A stretch of DNA of 64,000 bases from Mycolicibacterium flavescens (lineage in GTDB: Bacteria > Actinomycetota > Actinomycetes > Mycobacteriales > Mycobacteriaceae): positions 806,001 to 870,000 of the forward strand of contig LR134353.1 of assembly GCA_900637135.1 (NCBI GenBank), given 5' to 3'. The notes beneath the pieces were generated by a model. The model was not told the origin of the DNA and made no database searches. It was given only the letters and a program-made list of their open reading frames with translations. The translations under genes and the position numbers were made by a program. Positions 62,823 to 64,000 of the stretch are shown here, one piece after another; position 1 is the first letter of the stretch; each line of letters starts with the position of its first letter.

Positions 62823-64000
62823 GTCCGCCGCAGCGCCAGCACGCTGCCCTCGCCGTCGGCCGACACGTACAAGGTGCCGTCACGGCCGACGGTGATACCG
62901 GCGAACGGCCCCTGCGGTCCGGAGAACGGCGGCATCCCTTTGAGCGGCTTGGGCTCCACGCCCGGCGGCGGCCCGACCGGAAGATCCGAAGCGATCGTGG
63001 TGCGCGCGTTGGTTTTCAGGTTTACCGCGATCACCTCCTTGGAGCCCGCGTCGACGATGTAGAGCACGCCGTCGGCGACCGCGATGCCCTGCGGGCGTGA
63101 CAGGCCGTCGACCACGGTTTGCGTCGTGTCGCCGACCGCGATCACCCGTCCGGCCCCTGATTCGGCGACCAGCACGCGGCCGTCGTCGTCGAATGCGACG
63201 CCGACCGGATCCCGCAGATCCGAGGCCAGCACCTCGGCGCTGCCCGACGCCAGCGCATGCACCCGCCCCGTGCCAAGCTCGGTGAACACGATCCGCTCAC
63301 CCGGCCCGACGGCCACACCGTAGAGCTGGTCGAAACCGTCTGCCAGGTAATCGGTTTCGCCGTCGGCGGGGCGGTACCGAGCGATCTGGCCACCCGAGGT
63401 GGCCACCACGAACGCATTGCCTGCAACCGGGGCCAGCCCGCGGAGGAAGCCCGGGTAGCCGGGGGAGAACAGCATGCCGACGGTCTGCAGCGATCCGTCA
63501 TCGCCGACGGCGTAGAAGTAGGTGCCGTCAGCAACGTAGAGCTGGCCATCCTCGCCCACCGCCAGATCGAGCGGCCAGTTCAACCCGCCGCCGAGCAGCG
63601 TGCGGGTTTCGCCAGCGCCGACGATCTCGGTGATCTCACCGGTGAAGTTCGAGACGAACAGGCGGTCCCCGACGAAGGTCAGGTTGTCCAATCCCGGGTT
63701 GAGCTGAGCCAGAAGGGTTTTCTCGCCGCTTCGCGGATCGATACGCAGCACCTGGCCGCTGGCCACCTGCGTCGAGACGAGATTGCCCTGCGGGTCGAAC
63801 TTCACCGCATCGGGCACACCGAGGTCGGCGGCCACCCGTTGCGGCTCACCGCCGCCGAGGTCGATGCGCCAGATCTCATTGGCCGTCATCAGCGGGTAGT
63901 ACAGGAAGCCGTCCGGGCCGACCTCCATGGCGTTCGGTGAAGGTAGGCCCTCCAACAGGTTCCGCTCGGCGCCCGTGGCGCGGTCGAGTTCCATCAGCCG
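62819..64000 (-). CDS. NHL/SMP-30-like beta-propeller protein, truncated by window edge
   Basis: At least 391 residues; the frame is open to base 64000, so the N-terminus may lie outside. Repeated blades of the type GVAFDDDGRVLVAESGAGRVIAV and GIAVADGVLYIVDAGSKEVIAV indicate a six-bladed propeller of the NHL/gluconolactonase-like group. These can be lactonases or binding proteins. It is the promoter-proximal gene seen for the operon and may hydrolyse a lactone intermediate. The family call is by repeat pattern only. Confidence 0.8.
   Translation of the reverse strand, partial: RLMELDRATGAERNLLEGLPSPNAMEVGPDGFLYYPLMTANEIWRIDLGGGEPQRVAADLGVPDAVKFDPQGNLVSTQVASGQVLRIDPRSGEKTLLAQLNPGLDNLTFVGDRLFVSNFTGEITEIVGAGETRTLLGGGLNWPLDLAVGEDGQLYVADGTYFYAVGDDGSLQTVGMLFSPGYPGFLRGLAPVAGNAFVVATSGGQIARYRPADGETDYLADGFDQLYGVAVGPGERIVFTELGTGRVHALASGSAEVLASDLRDPVGVAFDDDGRVLVAESGAGRVIAVGDTTQTVVDGLSRPQGIAVADGVLYIVDAGSKEVIAVNLKTNARTTIASDLPVGPPPGVEPKPLKGMPPFSGPQGPFAGITVGRDGTLYVSADGEGSVLALRRT

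Overview
The window looks like chromosomal DNA of a mycobacterium, most likely a rapid grower (Mycobacterium/Mycolicibacterium). It is high in G+C. It carries an ordered block (49.7-57.9 kb) whose gene order and protein sequences match M. tuberculosis Rv0904c-Rv0910: accD3, echA6, a metallo-beta-lactamase-fold protein, a serine hydrolase lipoprotein, ctpE, and a small antitoxin/SRPBCC pair. It also has mycobacterial-type fatty-acyl-AMP ligases and a mycocerosic-acid-synthase-like polyketide synthase. I cannot name the species.

Region 1 (1-37.5 kb) is accessory and appears to be a lipopeptide biosynthesis locus. It opens inside a giant nonribosomal peptide synthetase (6,290 residues visible, N-terminus outside the window) with the order A-T-E / C-A-T / C-A-T / C-A-T / C-A-T-E / C-T. 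The last module has no adenylation domain, and no thioesterase or reductase follows. Then come a putative sugar O-methyltransferase, an isoprenylcysteine-methyltransferase-like membrane enzyme, an OafA-type acyltransferase with an SGNH domain, an MbtH-like protein, a 2,118-residue reducing type I PKS (KS-AT-DH-ER-KR-ACP), an HtpG chaperone, and the tight operon FAAL / cyclopropane-synthase-family methyltransferase / FAAL. A coherent reading is that the AMP ligases activate fatty acids, the PKS extends one with methyl branches, the NRPS adds at least five residues (positions 1 and 5 of the visible part epimerised), and the methyl- and acyltransferases decorate the product. This is inference. 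The locus does not match the glycopeptidolipid (Mps1/Mps2) layout.

Region 2 (37.5-49 kb) holds three ABC exporter half-transporters (the last two look like an asymmetric heterodimer), a flavin monooxygenase-like protein with an epoxide hydrolase, a flavin hydroxylase divergent from a TetR regulator with three operator-like repeats between them, and several small conserved or membrane proteins.

Region 3 (49-57.9 kb) is the conserved Rv0904c-Rv0910-like backbone. Region 4 (57.9-64 kb, minus strand) is a small membrane protein followed by a compact operon, transcribed right to left: NHL-type beta-propeller (truncated by the window edge), GntR/UTRA regulator, acyl-CoA ligase, short-chain dehydrogenase, second acyl-CoA ligase. 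It looks like a catabolic module for an unidentified carboxylic acid.

No tRNA, rRNA, CRISPR array or insertion sequence was recognised.
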